DNA of 64,000 bases, taken from Ampullaceana balthica (Eukaryota > Mollusca > Gastropoda > Lymnaeidae). The DNA is taken from contig CALYLW010000214.1 in the NCBI GenBank assembly GCA_944989445.1, forward strand, positions 1,612,001-1,676,000. The letters run 5' to 3'. Position 1 is the stretch's first letter. The number at the start of each line of letters is the position of its first letter. Of the stretch, positions 46,838 to 58,968 are shown one piece after another. A program made the translations under genes and the position numbers. The notes beneath the pieces were generated by a model. That model had not been told where the DNA came from and searched no databases. It saw only the letters and a program-made list of their open reading frames with translations.

Positions 46838-46956
46838 AAGTAAGGGAAGGCATCGAAGGAAATATCACTGAGTAAATTAACCAAGAGTCGCGGCCCATTA
46901 AGAAAAAAAAGGCTAAAATCAGTCCAGTCAGTAGTAATACTAATAATAAAACAAAC

Positions 46957-47467
46957 CAGTAAAAACTAAGCTTTTGACTATAAATCCCTTATATATGAGA
47001 CATAACTAACAGTATTGATTATTTTCAAACGCGACAAACATTTACAGCCTGAATCTGTCTTAACTCAACTTTGCTTCATAACCCTGGAGTAAGAGGTCTG
47101 GTCACCGATCGCTGGACCGAGCTTAGCGTGGCACGTAAAATGTAAACAAAAGCACGCCGGTACTTCTATGGGTCGCGTCAACGCGCGGACTGAACAATCA
47201 CGTGAAAAAAAAACCCAATACCAAACAGTGAAATTGAATTACATACCTGGTAAAGAGATAAACTAAAAATGCATTAATTTAATTACGGTACGTTCGATCG
47301 ATCTGAAATTTTGATACGATGCATTGTTAGGTGACACGGGTTCGTGTGCCAAATTTCAGCTCGATGGCATCACGGGAAGTGGGTCATTTTTTACTTTTGT
47401 TTTTCCGCCCGCCCAAGACAGAGATCACGACAGATAGAGAAGGCGGTGAAGGGATTTAAGGGATTTA
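46957..47467. mobile_element. Interspersed repeat family A (copy 5)
   Basis: Full-length with the usual ends; the right end is locally doubled (GGGATTTAAGGGATTTA). The next element starts five bases further on. Confidence 0.87.
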
Positions 47468-47640
47468 AAAAATAGGGCTGGTACTGATTAAAAAAATTGT
47501 TCGATAAATCGAAAAAATATATATTAATCGATTAATTTCGATTAATTATATTTCTTTTAACGTAAAAATTAATTTAATCGATTAAAATTTAATTAAAATT
47601 TAAGAAAATATTATAATATTGTTTTTCTCCAATTTATTAA

Positions 47641-50286
47641 TCTAATATATAAAGATGAAAGTTTGTGTGTTTGTTTGTGTGTTTGTTTGTTACCAATGGA
47701 ATTCCACACCGTTGGACCCAGGATGCTGAAATTTTGCATGGGGCTCTCATTCGACCCTAGACAGGTCGTAGGCTGTGTTTCAACCCCAGGTGACCACCCC
47801 TAGGGGTAAGGGGGGCCATAATCAGAAAATGTAGAGCCAAATAAAGACAAAATAAATTCTCATTTCGTTATTGAACAGCTTCATGCGGGCATTCAAAAGG
47901 AGTTCATTTTGGTGCGCTATTTTTTACAATACTTTATTTTGAGCTGTGCGCTTTCAAAAATCTTTTATTGTCAAATTACGGTGCGCACCTTTTCGTGTAC
48001 GCGTCTTAAATTGAGCAGTGTAATTTTATTATCATAAAATTCATATTTGTTTTGGCCTTGCGGTACAAAACAGTGGCCTTTTATACAAATGCTTTCTTTA
48101 TATTATAGATCTGTCAAAACTATTTCATTACATTTGTCACACAATGTATGGTATTTATTTTTAAATTAAGAGTTTTTATTATGTTGTTTCTAATAACTCA
48201 AATTTTAATTTAAAAAAATACTAATTATGTGAGGGTATTTTATGTGGAAAGAAATTGCCCAAGTCAAAAAAGTTTAATCGTAATTTAGAGGAACTATACG
48301 TTTTGTTTTTCTTAAATTTTGTTGCGTGTTCTTTATTAATTTTTCTTGCTTATTTTACTGGCTCAATCCCTTAAATTTACTTATTAAAGTTAATCATCAA
48401 TGATTATTACATGCATATAAAAGCCCACGACCAAAGCTCTATAAATTTACAATTTAAACCTTTCTACCGGACTTATAAACAGAAGTATATTAAACTCAAT
48501 ACAAGTGAACCTAAAAGCAATTAATTAAGTTGGGCGGCGAATTGAATATGCCATGGTCATTACGCTGTAGCGGAATAACAAAAGCAATTTTAAAAATAGA
48601 TGTTTAGTCAAACATATCATCTTTTTTGTTCAATTTTGTAAATAATTTATTTATTTTTCAGAAACTAAATCTGGTGTTTGAAATATAATTTACAAACTAT
48701 GACATCCCATCGGGAAACATGATCCAAAAACATACTTGAATTCATTTTTAAAATTATACCTATCACATAAAAGCCGTAAATTTAAATCTTATAACATAGA
48801 GACAAATATATAAAAGAATTATATATCATTTCCATATTAAAACACTAATTAATAAAGACTATCAAAAAGTATACAATTTATTTTTGGAGCAGTATTTTCA
48901 TTACAAGATTTCATTTTAGCGCCCGCCCTTAAATTAACTTTCATTGACTAAAAATTGTGCGCAAATTTTATTGTAAGCTTTTTAAATAAGATTGAGTTAG
49001 TTTCTTTAAATTCTTTAGGAAACTTCATTACGTTCACAACATTTATAATTTATTTTAGGGGCCGTCCATAAAGTACGTCACACTGCAGTGGGGGGAGGGG
49101 GTGTAAGAAAGTGTGACAGTTTGTGTGACAGGGAGAGAGGGGGGGGGGTTATAAGGAATGAGAGACTTTCTTAATTTCTTTTTTTATTTCTCTTGATTAA
49201 CTTCATTTAGTGCCCTCCCCTTTTCTATACTAATAAAAGCCTAAGCACCCAATCACTAATGGTCCAACTTCCCATTTGCATAAAAGTCTGTAAATTTTCA
49301 GACTCATACTTTAATAAATTAAGCACGACTGAACTCTGATCTAAAAGTAATGTTGAGTAAAAATTGCCTTTTCTTATATCAGCTAAATTATTACAGTATA
49401 ATATTTGACTACTGGATCAATGGATATATCTATACTAAACTTAAGTTCACATGAACCTGATAATTAATTTGAATTTTTACCTCAATGGGAATTGAATATG
49501 TCGACTCATTACTTTATAGGATTCCAAAATATTTTTTTTTCAAAAAATGTATATCTTCATTTCATATACGTTTTTAAGCGAATGGATCAATATTAAATAT
49601 ACTTGGCAAATAAATTATGTAATTTCCAGAAAGAAAAACAGGGAAAAAAGGGAGCCTGGAAAGTCAAAAAGTGAGCTTAATGATATACTTTACAAAATAT
49701 AATGTCTTATCTGAAAACGGAAATCAACAAAGAATTGAATGCCTTGGTGAAACAGCAACATATACGATTTTGGAATCCATCGCTAAATGGGAGCGTTTTG
49801 ATGAAGGGGACAAAGTGAAAAATTATAAAAATAAGTTTGATGTATTTTAATTTGTTTTTTTTTATTCATTCATTTTACCTTCTTCCCTTCAGTTCTATCA
49901 GCGTATTAAAAGCTACACGAGTTTCATTCCGAAAGTAATCTCTTGATACGTTAAATCTATAGCAATGAGAAATTTTTGTTTGCAGAATTTTAAATTAAAT
50001 TAATGCCCTTTTCAAATCGTTTGTTACGTTTCAAAGCTTCATTTATTATTGGGTAAAATTGTCTCAAAATTAGAGAATTATATTTTTCATAAGTATATTT
50101 CTGACCAACTGAAAGTGGCATTCCATGAGTAAGCACAACATTTAGTTATATTATAACAAGAAGGCCGAACTTAAATCGTCTCATACACATATATACTTAA
50201 CATATAGTTATTAGCTTATTTTCAACTACGTATTCAAACTTATAGGGCAGTACACTCCCGCTGCAAAAGCGCGGGTAAATTTCTAG
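47641..50286 (+). mobile_element. Non-autonomous Helitron
   Basis: Starts TCTAATATATAAAGATGAAA after an A, followed by GTTTGTGTG repeats. The 3' end has a G/C hairpin (CCCGC ... GCGGG at about 50257-50275), then TAAATTTCTAG, followed by T. TC start, 3' hairpin, CTAG end and insertion between A and T are the Helitron hallmarks. It is about 2.65 kb. No Rep/helicase ORF is visible. A TCTATACTAATAAAA at 49224 could be an alternative, inner 5' end. Confidence 0.85.
49059..49155. mobile_element. MITE, GGGGCCGTCC family, left-end fragment inside the Helitron
   Basis: GGGGCCGTCCATAAAGTACG at the left, then the G-rich GTGGGGGGAGGGGGTGT and TGTGACAG motifs of the family. No right end. Confidence 0.85.
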
Positions 50287-50580
50287 TAATGTATATTTTT
50301 GGTTACTTACATACTTTTCCCTCGTATTATTATTATTTATTTAGACAAGCATGCGTAAACAAAAAGGTTTTTATTCCTTATTTCTTGCATAGCAGAACGA
50401 ATTTTGTGTGTTGCGTCACAAAATTTGGGAGCCATGAAATTGCCGCGACTTAGCCGATTTCGCGAAATAATGAGTCGCGACTTAACGGGATCTATATATG
50501 CGTTATACAAATATAATTAATCGATTAAATATTGTCCAGATTAATCGAAAACATTTTTTTTTAAATCAGTACTAGCCCCA

Positions 50581-51156
50581 GTTAATATCAACTGCAATTT
50601 AATACGTGAGCGTAAATTGAAGCAGGAAAAAAACGTCATACTTATCGGACGTTAATAATACAATACCAGAACTGTTAACATGAGAGTACGCACCAAATTT
50701 CGTAGAAAATACTGGATAATGAACGCTCCGAATTTCTTGGGAACAAGAGATTAAGTGCGAAAAAGCGCATCTATTAATCTTCTAGAAGGCTTTGCCTTAA
50801 CAATTGACAAGGTACACACACAATCTCTACACTAAAAAGAGTCTAAATAAAAATTACTCATCTCAATAAAACGAATATATACAACAGCATGTATGCATAT
50901 GAATATAAAAGATGCGACAATAAAAAGCAGGAACCTGTTTTTCCCAATCTGTTTGAATGGCCTCATTTCCGTTCTGCTCAGCTATCTCCATCGCTCTTCC
51001 GCAACACGTGTATGATATCAAGTACTGTCTTCTTCAGACACTTGGACGGGGAAAGGAGGGAGCAGGCTCGGTACACGGTGATGGATGGTTATTTTAGTTC
51101 ACTTTTATTTTAAATGTTTATTTTTAATTATTATTTGTTAATTCGAGACATTGAAT
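50581..51156. other. Unassigned sequence
   Basis: A short coding-like patch at 50925-51075 is open in more than one frame; no donor or acceptor makes it a convincing exon. Confidence 0.35.
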
Positions 51157-51400
51157 TTGTCTTATCTATACGGACGTTCCTTCTATACAGATCATTATTG
51201 CGTCCACAGACCACGGCTATGAGAGCTCCACGCTATGCACAACCGCCTGTTTCCCTGGCTATGGTTGTTGCCCATTTCGCGCTGGGTGGACTTAGGGACA
51301 CGTTTGGCCCCGGGAACAAACCCCTGACTTCACGGGGATTCGAACCTGTGACGATCGGTACGCCAGCCGAGCGCGCATGGCACTCGACCATCTGGTCCTA
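51157..51400 (-). mobile_element. tRNA-derived SINE, family S (copy 2)
   Basis: Reverse orientation. The tRNA-like head (GATTCGAACC on the plus strand is the inverse of box B) is at the right and the GTCTTATCTATACGGACGTT tail at the left. Confidence 0.86.
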
Positions 51401-51559
51401 CATTGCATAACTCAAATACTCTTTCAGTCGTCAACCGTTACTGAAGAAATGAAAAATACTACAGGATAAAGATATAACATGGAATTTAAATTAAAAAAAC
51501 ATACCCCTTGAATGACCAAACGACAAATTTGGACACTGGTCCAAACGTCTTGAACGGTA

Positions 51560-51882
51560 ATGAGGTCGAAAGCCACATTTAGATTGGCATGGGTTATAAC
51601 TTGATTCACGTCATTGAGGTCAATAGCCACATTTAGATTGGCATGGACTATAACTTGTTTCATATTGATGGCATCAATAGCCACGTTAGATTGGCATGGA
51701 TTATAACTTAACTTGTTTCACGTCAATAGCCACGTTTAGATTGACATGGACTATAACTTGTTTCATATTGATGGCACCAATAGCCACGTTTGGATTGGCA
51801 TGGATTATAACCTAACTTGTTTCACGTCAATAGCCACGTTTAGATTGGCAGGGATTATAACTTGGTTCATGTTAATGAGGTC
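51560..51882. repeat. Minisatellite, about 53-bp unit, 6 copies
   Basis: Each copy contains AATAGCCACGTTTAGATTGG and CATGGATTATAACTTG. Two linker types, TTTCATATTGATGGCA and TTTCACGTCAATAG, alternate, giving a weak dimer period. Confidence 0.9.
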
Positions 51883-52543
51883 AGACTAACCAGCCTCGCC
51901 GAACTGGACACAGAGGCGATGCGTACTTGAGAGATTTATTTTTAAAATATTCCACGCAGAGGTCACCGGTAAATAACGTGTGGACTACATTAGAAAAAGC
52001 TCACGTCCGTATCCACTGGCTGACCCAGATAAGCAGCGTCAGCCAGCAGACGTGAATCTGTTTCTGCTCATTGGAAATTATTTTAGCTTTAAAGGCGCAT
52101 CTTAAGAAAAAAGAAAGGGAGCAAATATCCCAAACCGGCGCACAGGTTTCAATCAATAAAAATATCTTAACTAAATGTTACAGGATATTAAAAGTACGAT
52201 ATCAAGCGAGCTAAAGCAATCTTCATTACATGTTATAGGATTATGAGGAATGGTCAAATATCTTGATCACACGGTATGGTGGAATTGCTACTGGATATCA
52301 GAAAAAGTGTCATGATGGCATGCAGGTAAAATAAAATATAATCACTTCAAGTTTCAGCAACATTGGCACAGTTATTTAAACGCTGGATATATGAGGCATG
52401 TTAAACATATTTTAATTGCACGCTGTATGGGACAGGGTAGACGATATAGTTTTGTATGGCTATTAACACACACACACAGTGGCCATGTAAGGCAAACAAA
52501 ATACTCGTTTCAATTTGCATGCTTGTTTCTATTCTCTTGGACG
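51883..52543. other. Unassigned sequence
   Basis: No gene recognised. Short CA run near 52470. Confidence 0.4.
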
Positions 52544-52714
52544 CAGAGCCGTCTTTACACCAGGTTGGGCCCCCGGGCAAAGAAATAGTGTTGGGCCCCT
52601 ACCCCGCAGGAATAAAAAATTAAATATACATATTGTAATATATATAAATAAACATATTCCCATGGGGCCCCTATTCTCGTGGGCCCAACGGGCCTATGCG
52701 TCAAGACGGCCCTT
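52544..52714. mobile_element. hAT-type MITE with near-perfect TSD
   Basis: 171 bp, starting CAGAGCCGTCTTTAC and ending CAAGACGGCCCTT. Flanks CTTGGACG (52536-52543) and CTTGGATG (52715-52722) match at 7 of 8. Internal GGGCCC motifs on both sides of an A/T core. Confidence 0.9.
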
Positions 52715-52966
52715 CTTGGATGCGGCAGGACAGAAAGGTACAGATTTACAAACAAATGTGGTTTTGGGGGGTAACAAGTGGGGGAGGGGTGTCTGTGGCA
52801 ATGGTAACGTGATATGATAGCGAATCAGGTGGGTGGGTGACGTAACGGTCAGCAAAGCCAGGAGTAAGGCCAGGATGTTTAAGCTAAAATTGGGACATAC
52901 TCGGGTCAGTCGTGTCACTGCTGCTTTACAAGTTGGTGTAAGACAAGAGTAGAAACTTGATTATAA

Positions 52967-53173
52967 TTAGGAGCGTATCGGATTTCGGCTCAAGCAAATC
53001 CGGAATCCGGCAATTTTTTTTCAAATCCGGCTGGCCGGTAGAGCCATAAAAAAAATATATATATATAACAGCTCCGGCTCCGGCCATTTTTACAAATCCG
53101 TCTCCGGGCGGATTTCACTTTATAAATTCGGCTGCGGTCGGATTTCAAACATTTTAATTCGGTACACCCCTAA
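52967..53173. mobile_element. MITE family F (copy 2, complete)
   Basis: Ends TTAGGAGCGTATCGGATTT and AATTCGGTACACCCCTAA are inverted repeats. The interior repeats AATCCGG and CTCCGGC motifs and shares CGGCTGGCCGGTAGAGC with 24643-24772. Confidence 0.82.
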
Positions 53174-53391
53174 TAATATAGCGGAGTTTGGGATCGTGTT
53201 GAGGAAAGCGATCGTATCTTTGAAATAAATACGGTAGTTACATACACAGTTTTAATTTCTTATGGAAATGTTAAAGAAAGTAAGGGAAGTGACTTTTGTT
53301 CACAACAGGTCCCTTAATTTATGTTTTCTAAAAGGTTGTTGTTGTTTTTTTACGAATGATATCAAAGTTGCAAAGGATATGCGCGTTAGTG

Positions 53392-53576
53392 CAGTGCTTC
53401 TCAAAGTGGTGATCCGCGGACCGGTGCCGGTCCGCGGGTAATCCGATGCCGGTCCGCAGAAGTTACCAAGAAAGGACATTTCGCTACCACGTCAGTACAG
53501 GCAAAATAGTTCACCGGTGCAATGAATGGAAGAAATGCCTGCCGGTCCGCAATACTAAAAAGTTTGAGAAGCACTG
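53392..53576. mobile_element. hAT MITE, family E (copy 2)
   Basis: 185 bp with ends CAGTGCTTCTCAAA and TTTGAGAAGCACTG. Flanks CGTTAGTG (53384-53391) and CGCTAGTG (53577-53584) match at 7 of 8. Interior closely matches copy 1. Confidence 0.94.
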
Positions 53577-53584
53577 CGCTAGTG

Positions 53585-54236
53585 TATTAATAATAAGGGA
53601 TGGGCGATAGATACATAGGTGATGCAGGAGCTCTTGATCTCAGAAATTTTACAATAAAAAATAATAACGTTTTAGTGTGTCGATGTTGAAGTTGTATCAG
53701 GACTAAATCTAACCAAATTTGAGTTATAGTTCGAAACTACACGTACTATCAAATCAATAGGAGTTTCTTTATGTACCGAAGTGAGCATACAGAAATAGTC
53801 GACAATTTACAAACAACAATCAAGAAATGACACACACACATAAAGAGTTATCCGGGTTCACCAAAGGTCTGTAGATGCTACACATCCAACGGGGTTAGCA
53901 ACGGTTTTTGTTATGTGCGTGTTAGTGAGACTTGCCACACGATGTGCTGTGGGTGGATGGATTGGTTTTAGACAGCTAATGACATTGAGAGGATGCTCCC
54001 CCACCTCCCCACTTGACTGTGTTAACAATGATTTTTTATATATAAAAATAGAGTTCTGATCAGAGGCAAAAATAGCGGGTATTCCATTCATTGGAACAAA
54101 ACTTCAGCAAAGTGTTCACACGTTGCGACGATCAATGGATATTTAGACGATTAAATAAATCACCGAGAGATGGCGGACAACTTTTATGATTCTACAGTTA
54201 TCTAGTTTGAAAACAGCAACAACAGCGCTTTTTGAT
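53585..54236. other. Unassigned sequence
   Basis: No gene recognised; the minus frame 53858-54091 has no family resemblance that I can name. Confidence 0.4.
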
Positions 54237-54420
54237 GGTCCACACAGCTCAATAGGACATATAGTATATAATCCATTGGTGTTGTACATTCCATTGGTGG
54301 TCCACATAGTACAATACAATATGTTGTACATTCCAATGGTGGTCCACATTGTTCATTATAGCGCACACTCTATTGGTGGTCCATATATTTCAATAAGGTT
54401 GACATTCATTATGGTGTACA
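54237..54420. repeat. Degenerate short repeats around a GGTGGTCCACAT core
   Basis: About four loosely spaced copies of CCATTGGTGGTCCACAT and of TTGTACATTCC. Confidence 0.75.
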
Positions 54421-54793
54421 TTCTAAAAATACCAAACAGTGACTCAACTAAAAAAAAACTGTTTAAATGCTTTTAACCGTCTGCCAACTGTTCAGAACCT
54501 CCACCAACCATAGGAAATCCATATCGGGGAAAAGGTGTGTGTAGGGAGGGGCGTTGGGTTCATTTTAAATTGTATAAATGGCTTGTATTCGAAGTATAGT
54601 CCAAGACCACTAAGGATATTACAAAAATCTAGCAACCCCTCCCCCCCCTTTTCCCCCCTAAAAAAATTACAAGCTTAAGTAGATTGAAACTAGCAGTATC
54701 ACCAGGCCTTGTATTATGAATAATTTTTTTATCAAATACTGGATGAAATTATGTACCGTATGTCTGATAATACAACAAAAAAAAACTGGCCAC

Positions 54794-54958
54794 CCCTAAG
54801 CTGCGCGGCCACGCAGTTATCCGAACGACGCCACGCAGCAGTTTAGAATTACAGTGCAGCAATTTTGTAAAACAAATTCAGACAAAAAAATGGATGTTGT
54901 GCATCTTTGCACACAAGTTTCTTTTCTTTTTTTAAATTAATTTGCAGAGGGAACATTG
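54794..54958. mobile_element. hAT MITE, family B (copy 4) lacking its left terminus
   Basis: Begins CCCTAAGCTGCGCGGCCACG, so the family start CAATGTT is missing, yet CTGGCCAC is present on both sides (54786-54793, 54959-54966). The right end GGGAACATTG is intact. Confidence 0.88.
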
Positions 54959-54966
54959 CTGGCCAC

Positions 54967-57900
54967 TGGATTTAGATCAACTGGGATATTTAAAAAATTG
55001 AGTTTTGGCCACTTAAAAAGATCACAGCCGCCTCACGCCCACCCCACACCACTCCCAGGCGGAAGAACCAGTGACCAACCAACCAACACATGCCTCGACT
55101 GCCCTCATTAACTCAAGTAGGTGCCAGGAGCTGAACGTACAAGCCCAACAAGGAGCCACACAAATTAATAGACGTGGTGTGATAGCATCTCACACTAACG
55201 CACTTGCCAGCAATTTGTGGACATTACATAAACCAGACAAACAGAATTTGTATGACCCCTTCATGAAAGCACAACCAGACATATTAAATAGTTCATTTCA
55301 CCAACTTCCCAACTGCTGTGTTTTATTAGCACTGAAAAATTACTAATACTGTACTACAACCACCAAAGATAATATTGAGAACTCAATATTTTTTTAAAAT
55401 TTACTTTCTTTTGACTGATGCCTGAAACCAATTCATCACATTTAAGTTGATCTCACCCTTGCAGCTTCAAACTTAATTCGCAGGAAGAAACAAAAAAAAA
55501 TTTCTCTTCCACTAATGCAATATTAGATGCAGTCACATTTCCTTCCAAAAATCTATAAACAAATTTTATTTGATATAAAATAAAATGAATTTTTTAAAAA
55601 GTATATATATATATATATAGTTAAATGCTCAGTTATGAGATCACATTTGAATGTTTGAAATAGTTCTACTTTCTAGAAAGCATGTGTGCTTATTAATGTT
55701 AAAATGAAGGTATTCAGTGAATGTAACAAACTATTGTGTAACATTGAGCTGCCTACATTCACATTCCTCTAAACTAAACCCACAGTTCATGTGTCAGCCT
55801 AACAAAATATCTTAGCTGTCATGACAGAATACCAGGAGCTATAACTAGGTCAAATAGCCACTGGGATAGATATGTAGCACATTTCCAGGGGGGGGGGAGG
55901 TCAATGCCCTATTATCTCCCCATGCATCCATGAAGACTTTAAATGAACATGGCTATTCCTCATACTTATAAATTTAAAATAAAGTCATGTTAACTGATTC
56001 TTTTTTAAGAAATCTTGTACAGAGACTAAATAGTTAGGAGTAGGAGCTTAGTGAAAATTTTATATTCCTTTAATAACATGAAATAAATAAATAAATTTTG
56101 AACCCCTTATATCTATACTAAAAGAAAACTGACTAAGGTCACATTCCATTGAATAAAACCATACCACCTACTTCAACATTTCTCAAGGGCAGTAAAAAAA
56201 AACGACTTTATTCTTATTTTTAAAAATAAACTATACAACATTAATTGTATTTGAAGAAGTTTAAGATTCTCGTCAACATGCAATTAAAAAAATTGTTTGT
56301 AGAAATTATTATTTTTAAATGATATGATTGACCTAAAAAATGGCACTCTAATAGACACTAATGGTAAGATACCATTGTGAGAAATAGGTGATATCTGTTT
56401 ATGGAAAGACATTGAATTTTTGAAATATCTGCAGAAGTTTGTAAAATTAAAAGCGGATAATCATGAAAAAACATACAAACAGGAATGTTTCTTTCCTTAT
56501 AAATTAACACAATATTAGAAATAAATAATTATAGGTCGAATAAAAAAAACACTAAATTCAGCTAAGAGAATATCGTAAAAATAAAATAGCATAATTACTG
56601 AAAAAGTGAGGATATGGTGAATAGGCGATCTGACTAGTTGGATATTTTTACACCACAATATGCAAAATGCTACCAAATTGATACAGACATAATACATAAA
56701 TAGGACCAGGTCTACAAATAATAGTAATATTAGTAATTTTGGACAGCAGCTAAATTACTTCAGTAGCCACACATATAAGACAATTAATTAGCAGCTACCA
56801 ATCTGAAATACAACTAATCAATGAACATGGAGTAAAATCTAATGAATTACTGAAACTGATAGGCTCAGAATCAGATTCAGAATAAAGAAGTAGATCCTAA
56901 CCAAATGAAAATCATTATTTTCTAGTGTCATATCAGTCGGTAATGCTACTAAAACCCAGATAAAATTCCTAATATTGGCAATAAATTTGGTTCTGAAAGT
57001 GTACTTGCTATTTTCTTTTAAAGCACAAAAAATTAATGTAGCTCAGAGATATGAAAGAAGTGTGCATGCACTAAAGAGGAGACGGTTAGAACTAATTGCG
57101 ATTGATACTAATAATATAAAGATAAGTGTGTTTGTTTCGTCAAAAAACTTGGAAAATTCCTGCCAGAAACACATTACCGTAGCTATAATTTATAATAATT
57201 AGGTTATTGAAATGTCAGTGTTTGGAGTTTGGAAAGCTATTGCTAGGTTTACCATTACTGACAAGTCAACCTTATAATAATTATAACTTAGAAATATACT
57301 ATAACTTATGTAGGGCCTTAATGTCATCATGTCAAAATATGTCAGTTTGAGACAATCTAAAGTTAGCATTGATATGATTGCCATAAAATTTAAACATCTA
57401 AATATTATAAGTAGAAGACATGGTAGGCTATAAGTCTAGATAATGCTATAATTTATATAACCTCCCCTAAGCCTAAGCATAATTCTAGAATAAGTAAGTA
57501 AGATTATTAAGAAGTGTAAGTCTAGTACTACTACCTGTAATGTACCACATCTGCATTATTTCAAAAATGTTAATTACCGGTTTCAGGGGCTATTGACACA
57601 TAGTATGTTCTGTTCTCACTACTATTACTTATTGCTATGAATATGATAAATTATCTTTTTATTAATCTTTATATTAATTATATCACTATCACCACATAAT
57701 TTAATTATTCCAGCTCACATACAAATATATAATTTCAAAAATTAAAAACAGGATATTTTTAAACAAGTGTTTAATAAATAGAGTTAGTGCTTGTTAACTC
57801 ACCAAATTTACCCCCTCCCCCCCATTTTTAAAATATAAATCACTCATTTTTAATTCATAAGCCAAACTAAAAATAAAAGCAAATTCAAATAGTGAGGAAA

Positions 57901-58509
57901 ACACCAAGTCATCTTTGTAGAAGTTGAATAAACTTATTCTTTTAAATTAAACTTTAAAAAAAATAATTTTGGTGTGAATTGTTAAATTTCATTATGAGGA
58001 TTATTTTATCCTAAAGTGTGAGCTATTTTAAATTTCTGCCCCATTTTCCTCTCTAATATTTTATTTATTATTAATTGCACAAAATTTTCAAGTGAATTCA
58101 CTAATAATCTAATTTGAAAAACAATGAAAAAAACGTTTTTAGGCCTTGCCTAAATAAAATCTAGACATAACTTTGTAATTGTATCTTTTAAAAATAGGTT
58201 TCTATCTCATACTCATGGCGTCATGGGCATTTTATCAAAAGTGAATTTTTAAAAAAAATAATAGTACAAAAATTTTGCTAAAAGCACATGAAACTGGAAT
58301 TTCGCGATTTTGCAATAAGAACGCGGATGTGGTACATATTTACTACTGACTACTAAGTTACTAGGTCGACTAAGTGACGACTAAGTCTAAACCAAGTACT
58401 AAGTAGGCCTACCTAGTTACCTAGTAAAGTTTAGTAGGCCTAAATGAAAATGTTAAGTACCAATTGTGACGTTATAAACAAAATTCCACAAAATGAAAAA
58501 TATAATTAC
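54967..58509. other. Long A/T-rich stretch without recognised features
   Basis: No convincing exon, transposon or long tandem repeat. A TA run is at about 55601-55618. The plus-strand frame 55071-55346 is open but has no recognised domain or splice context. If the gene starting at 58663 is real, this region could be its first intron. Confidence 0.4.
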
Positions 58510-58663
58510 CTAAGTCTTCCATTACTTTTCTAGTGTAATCTGTGTCAACAACAACAGGAATATCCGCAGATACTGTCTCCTGGCTTACTGTATCAATTTC
58601 TTTTACAGATTCGTCTGATTCGACGTTGACGATTTCTTCGTCCTTCTTAGCCTCGTTTTGCAT
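58510..58663 (-). CDS. Possible first coding exon of an unidentified gene
   Basis: The ATG is at 58661-58663 on the minus strand, with an in-frame stop 39 bp further upstream. 51 codons follow before a GTAATT donor (58504-58509), ending in phase 1. The product is strongly acidic: MQNEAKKDEEIVNVESDESV, then KEIDTVSQETVSADIPVVVD, then TDYTRKVMEDL. No transmembrane or signal segment is seen. Codon use is more balanced than in the flanks. Motifs typical of a TATA-less promoter sit 180-210 bp upstream. I cannot name the gene, and no second exon was found to the left. Confidence 0.5.
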
Positions 58664-58839
58664 CAACTTCTCCTTTAAAACAACACTCCTTCGCCCCTAC
58701 AAATTATCATTCACGTAAAAAAGTGAAACAAGAGAGCAAGATACAATTATTTAGGTCACTATGGTAAGTGGCTCTTCAGAAAGAGCAAGGGGAACGAGCG
58801 GAAATAAAGTGCAAAAGTTCACTTTGCAACACTGCAACG

Positions 58840-58871
58840 GGATGCCATTTTGCAAACAAGTGTCACGTGAC
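58840..58871 (-). promoter_or_regulatory. Candidate promoter motifs: YY1-like site and palindromic E-box
   Basis: GTCACGTGAC at 58862-58871 is a perfect 10-bp palindrome containing the CACGTG E-box. CAAAATGGC on the minus strand at about 58844-58852 resembles a YY1 site, often found near transcription starts. Both lie upstream of the candidate first exon, in a local rise of G/C. Confidence 0.4.
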
Positions 58872-58968
58872 ATTGAAACAGTAGTAAATTTAATTCACAC
58901 AAATGAAGAGCTATATTAAATATATTTTTAGAGTTTCGCTTTGGTTATTCTTAAACAATTAAATATTG

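Larger units (their letters stand above)
47473..50580. mobile_element. hAT-like element carrying a Helitron
   Basis: Inverted ends TAGGGCTGGTACTGATTAAA and TTTAAATCAGTACTAGCCCCA, each followed by repeated ATTAATCGATTAA motifs. Without the inserted Helitron it would be about 460 bp. I see no clear 8-bp duplication, partly because the left flank is the end of a family A copy. Confidence 0.78.

Noticed and set aside
50889..51113. 74-residue plus-strand protein
   Set aside because: No domain, no promoter or splice signals, and the opposite strand is equally open.
55071..55346. 91-residue plus-strand protein
   Set aside because: Composition is unremarkable and nothing supports a start or splice site.
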